In this document: piece by piece, positions 20,056 through 21,405 of the stretch | How the letters are laid out: every line of letters starts with the position of its first letter | Position numbering within the stretch: position 1 is the stretch's first letter | NCBI GenBank assembly: GCA_002440045.1 | Contig: DJRI01000178.1 | Coordinates: 3,504 to 24,908, forward strand | DNA: 21,405 nt | DNA from: Ruminococcaceae bacterium UBA6364 | GTDB taxonomy: Bacteria; Bacillota; Clostridia; Oscillospirales; Acutalibacteraceae | Direction: 5' to 3' | Notes under the pieces: generated by a model | Databases searched by the model: none | What the model was told of the DNA's origin: nothing | What the model saw: only the letters and a program-made list of their open reading frames with translations | Translations under genes and position numbers: made by a program

Positions 20056-21369
20056 GTGTCGGTTTCAATTACGGATGTCGAAAGCGCTTCTTATGCCTAT
20101 AACGTAGGCATAAGGGCAGGCGACGAGCTTGTTTCGATAAACGGTCACGAAATATTTGACTTTCTTGATTACCGTTTTTTCATTCAAAGCAAAAAGCTTT
20201 CGCTTGAGCTTAGGCGCGACGGCGTTGCCTACAGCGCAAAAATCCGCAAAAGCAGCGAGTTTTCCGATATAGGGCTCGGCTTTGAAACCTATCTTATGGA
20301 CAAGCAGCATTCCTGCAAAAACAAGTGCATTTTCTGCTTTATCGACCAAATGCCGAAGGGCTTGCGCGACACGCTCTATTTTAAGGACGACGATTCGCGC
20401 CTGTCGTTTCTTTTCGGCAACTACATTACGCTTACGTCGCTTTCCGAGCGCGAGGCACAGCGAATAGTCGATATGCACATTTCGCCCATGAATATTTCGG
20501 TTCACACAATGAACCCCGAGCTTCGCGTTAAAATGATGAAAAACCCGAAGGCGGGCGAAAGCCTTAAATATATCAAAATGTTTTCGGACGCAGGCATAGA
20601 AATGAACACTCAGCTTGTTTTGTGCCCCGGGATAAACGACGGCGAAGAGCTTAGATTTTCGCTTTCGGAGCTTGCAAAATATACCCCCGCCGTTGAAAGC
20701 ATTGCGGCGGTTCCCGTCGGCGTAACAAAATTCAGAGAAGGGCTTTTTCCTTTAAGACCGTATACAAAAGAAGAAGCGTGCGAAGTCATTGATATAATGG
20801 ACGAGTTCAACGCGCATTTTGCGTGGTTTAATAACGGCAGAATACTTGCTTACCCGTCAGATGAATTTTATCTTATCGCCGAGCGCGACTTTCCGTCTGA
20901 AAGCTTTTACGGCGATTATGCCCAGCTTGACAACGGCGTGGGAATGTGCAGGCTTTTAAAGTCCGAGTTTAAAAGTGCTATAGAAGCCGAAGAAAAGCGC
21001 CCCGTAAACCGCCGTGTTTCGCTTGCAACGGGTCACAGCGCATACCCGATAATAAGCGAAATCGCCAAAGAATGCGAAGAAAAATTTGCGCCGCTTAGGG
21101 CGGAAGTTTATGAAATAACAAACAACTTTTTCGGCAGTACCGTTACCGTTGCGGGGCTTCTTACGGGCAGAGACCTTAAAGAACAGCTTAAAGACCGCGA
21201 CCTCGGCGACGAGCTTCTTATTCCGCGCGTCGCTTTAAGAAGCGAGGGCGACAAGTTCCTTGACGACGTAACGCTTTCGGAGCTTTCGGAATTTTTAAAC
21301 ATCAAAGTTACGCCCGTTAAAAACAACGGGTATGAGTTTCTTTCTGCTATTATCAACGGAGGTGAATAA
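20056..21369 (+). CDS. DUF512 family PDZ/radical-SAM-like iron-sulfur protein
   Basis: The 437-residue protein has an N-terminal PDZ-like domain (about 5-70; G-I-R-A-G-D-E-L-V-S-I-N-G). A radical-SAM-like domain follows, with C-K-N-K-C-I-F-C-F-I-D-Q near residues 87-98 (the CxxxCxxC arrangement) and L-V-L-C-P-G-I-N-D-G. The C-terminal DUF512 region contains A-T-G-H-S-A-Y and N-N-F-F-G-S-T-V-T-V-A-G-L-L-T-G. The biochemical function is not established. Its neighbour der is a common partner in Firmicutes. The start is a GTG after GGCGGTGAT; no in-frame ATG is close by. The stop is one base before the der ATG, so they are coupled. Confidence 0.9.
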   Translation: MSVSITDVESASYAYNVGIRAGDELVSINGHEIFDFLDYRFFIQSKKLSLELRRDGVAYSAKIRKSSEFSDIGLGFETYLMDKQHSCKNKCIFCFIDQMPKGLRDTLYFKDDDSRLSFLFGNYITLTSLSEREAQRIVDMHISPMNISVHTMNPELRVKMMKNPKAGESLKYIKMFSDAGIEMNTQLVLCPGINDGEELRFSLSELAKYTPAVESIAAVPVGVTKFREGLFPLRPYTKEEACEVIDIMDEFNAHFAWFNNGRILAYPSDEFYLIAERDFPSESFYGDYAQLDNGVGMCRLLKSEFKSAIEAEEKRPVNRRVSLATGHSAYPIISEIAKECEEKFAPLRAEVYEITNNFFGSTVTVAGLLTGRDLKEQLKDRDLGDELLIPRVALRSEGDKFLDDVTLSELSEFLNIKVTPVKNNGYEFLSAIINGGE

Positions 21370-21370
21370 T

Positions 21371-21405
21371 ATGGCAAGACCTGTTGTTGCAATTGTCGGC
21401 AGACC
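21371..21405 (+). CDS. der: Ribosome-assembly GTPase Der, first codons only (runs off window)
   Basis: Eleven codons are visible: M-A-R-P-V-V-A-I-V-G-R, followed by CC, exactly the start of Der/EngA (next expected P-N-V-G-K-S). GGAGGTGA, inside the end of the DUF512 gene, is its ribosome binding site. Der is a double GTPase needed for 50S assembly. Confidence 0.9.
   Translation, partial: MARPVVAIVGR

Overview
The window looks like chromosome of an endospore-forming member of the Clostridia (Firmicutes), probably a gut-type lineage. The evidence is a gpr-spoIIP sporulation pair, GGAGG-type ribosome binding sites, TTGAAA/TATAAT promoters with 17-base spacing, TTG and GTG starts, a lipobox lipoprotein, and the yceD-rpmF and DUF512-der pairs. 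Genus cannot be told from this sequence alone. No tRNA, rRNA, CRISPR array or insertion sequence was seen, and no stretch longer than 300 bases lacks a gene.

Layout. (1) 1-3.2 kb: the N-terminal part of a GPH-family sugar:cation symporter and a stand-alone E2-type acyltransferase domain, both on the minus strand, then a plus-strand pair of a membrane-anchored XRE regulator and a GNAT acetyltransferase. (2) 3.2-6.9 kb: an accessory island. It has two different AAA_14/DUF4143 ATPases (3501-4700 plus; 5607-6896 minus) around a cytosolic HExxH metalloprotease-like gene (4849-5589 minus). The first ATPase lies between two diverged direct repeats of about 117 bp. Each repeat carries the tail of the GNAT gene, a 12-bp-stem terminator and the tail of the protease gene, so the ATPase seems to have entered a convergent GNAT/protease junction. 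Both ATPases use leucine codons unlike the core genes. (3) 7.0-11.6 kb: an RND/MMPL export operon, tetR - MMPL transporter - coiled-coil lipoprotein, with two TetR operator palindromes placed over the promoter. (4) 11.6-13.5 kb: a PHP-domain phosphoesterase and a membrane-anchored propeller-like protein, divergently transcribed. (5) 13.5-21.4 kb: conserved core: ychF; gpr, spoIIP and a small membrane protein; pgi; a small P-loop protein; yceD-rpmF; a DUF512 PDZ/radical-SAM-like protein; and the first codons of der.

The most unusual signals are the duplicated GNAT/terminator/protease junction around the first ATPase, a pair of 38-bp symmetric repeats bracketing the promoter of the second ATPase operon, two related short hairpins with a tRNA T-loop-like GTTCGA core in different intergenic regions, and a 77-nt multi-helix hairpin with no U-tract between pgi and the P-loop gene. 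Nothing here can be shown to be a complete new system from sequence alone; the 3.2-7.0 kb island is the best candidate.
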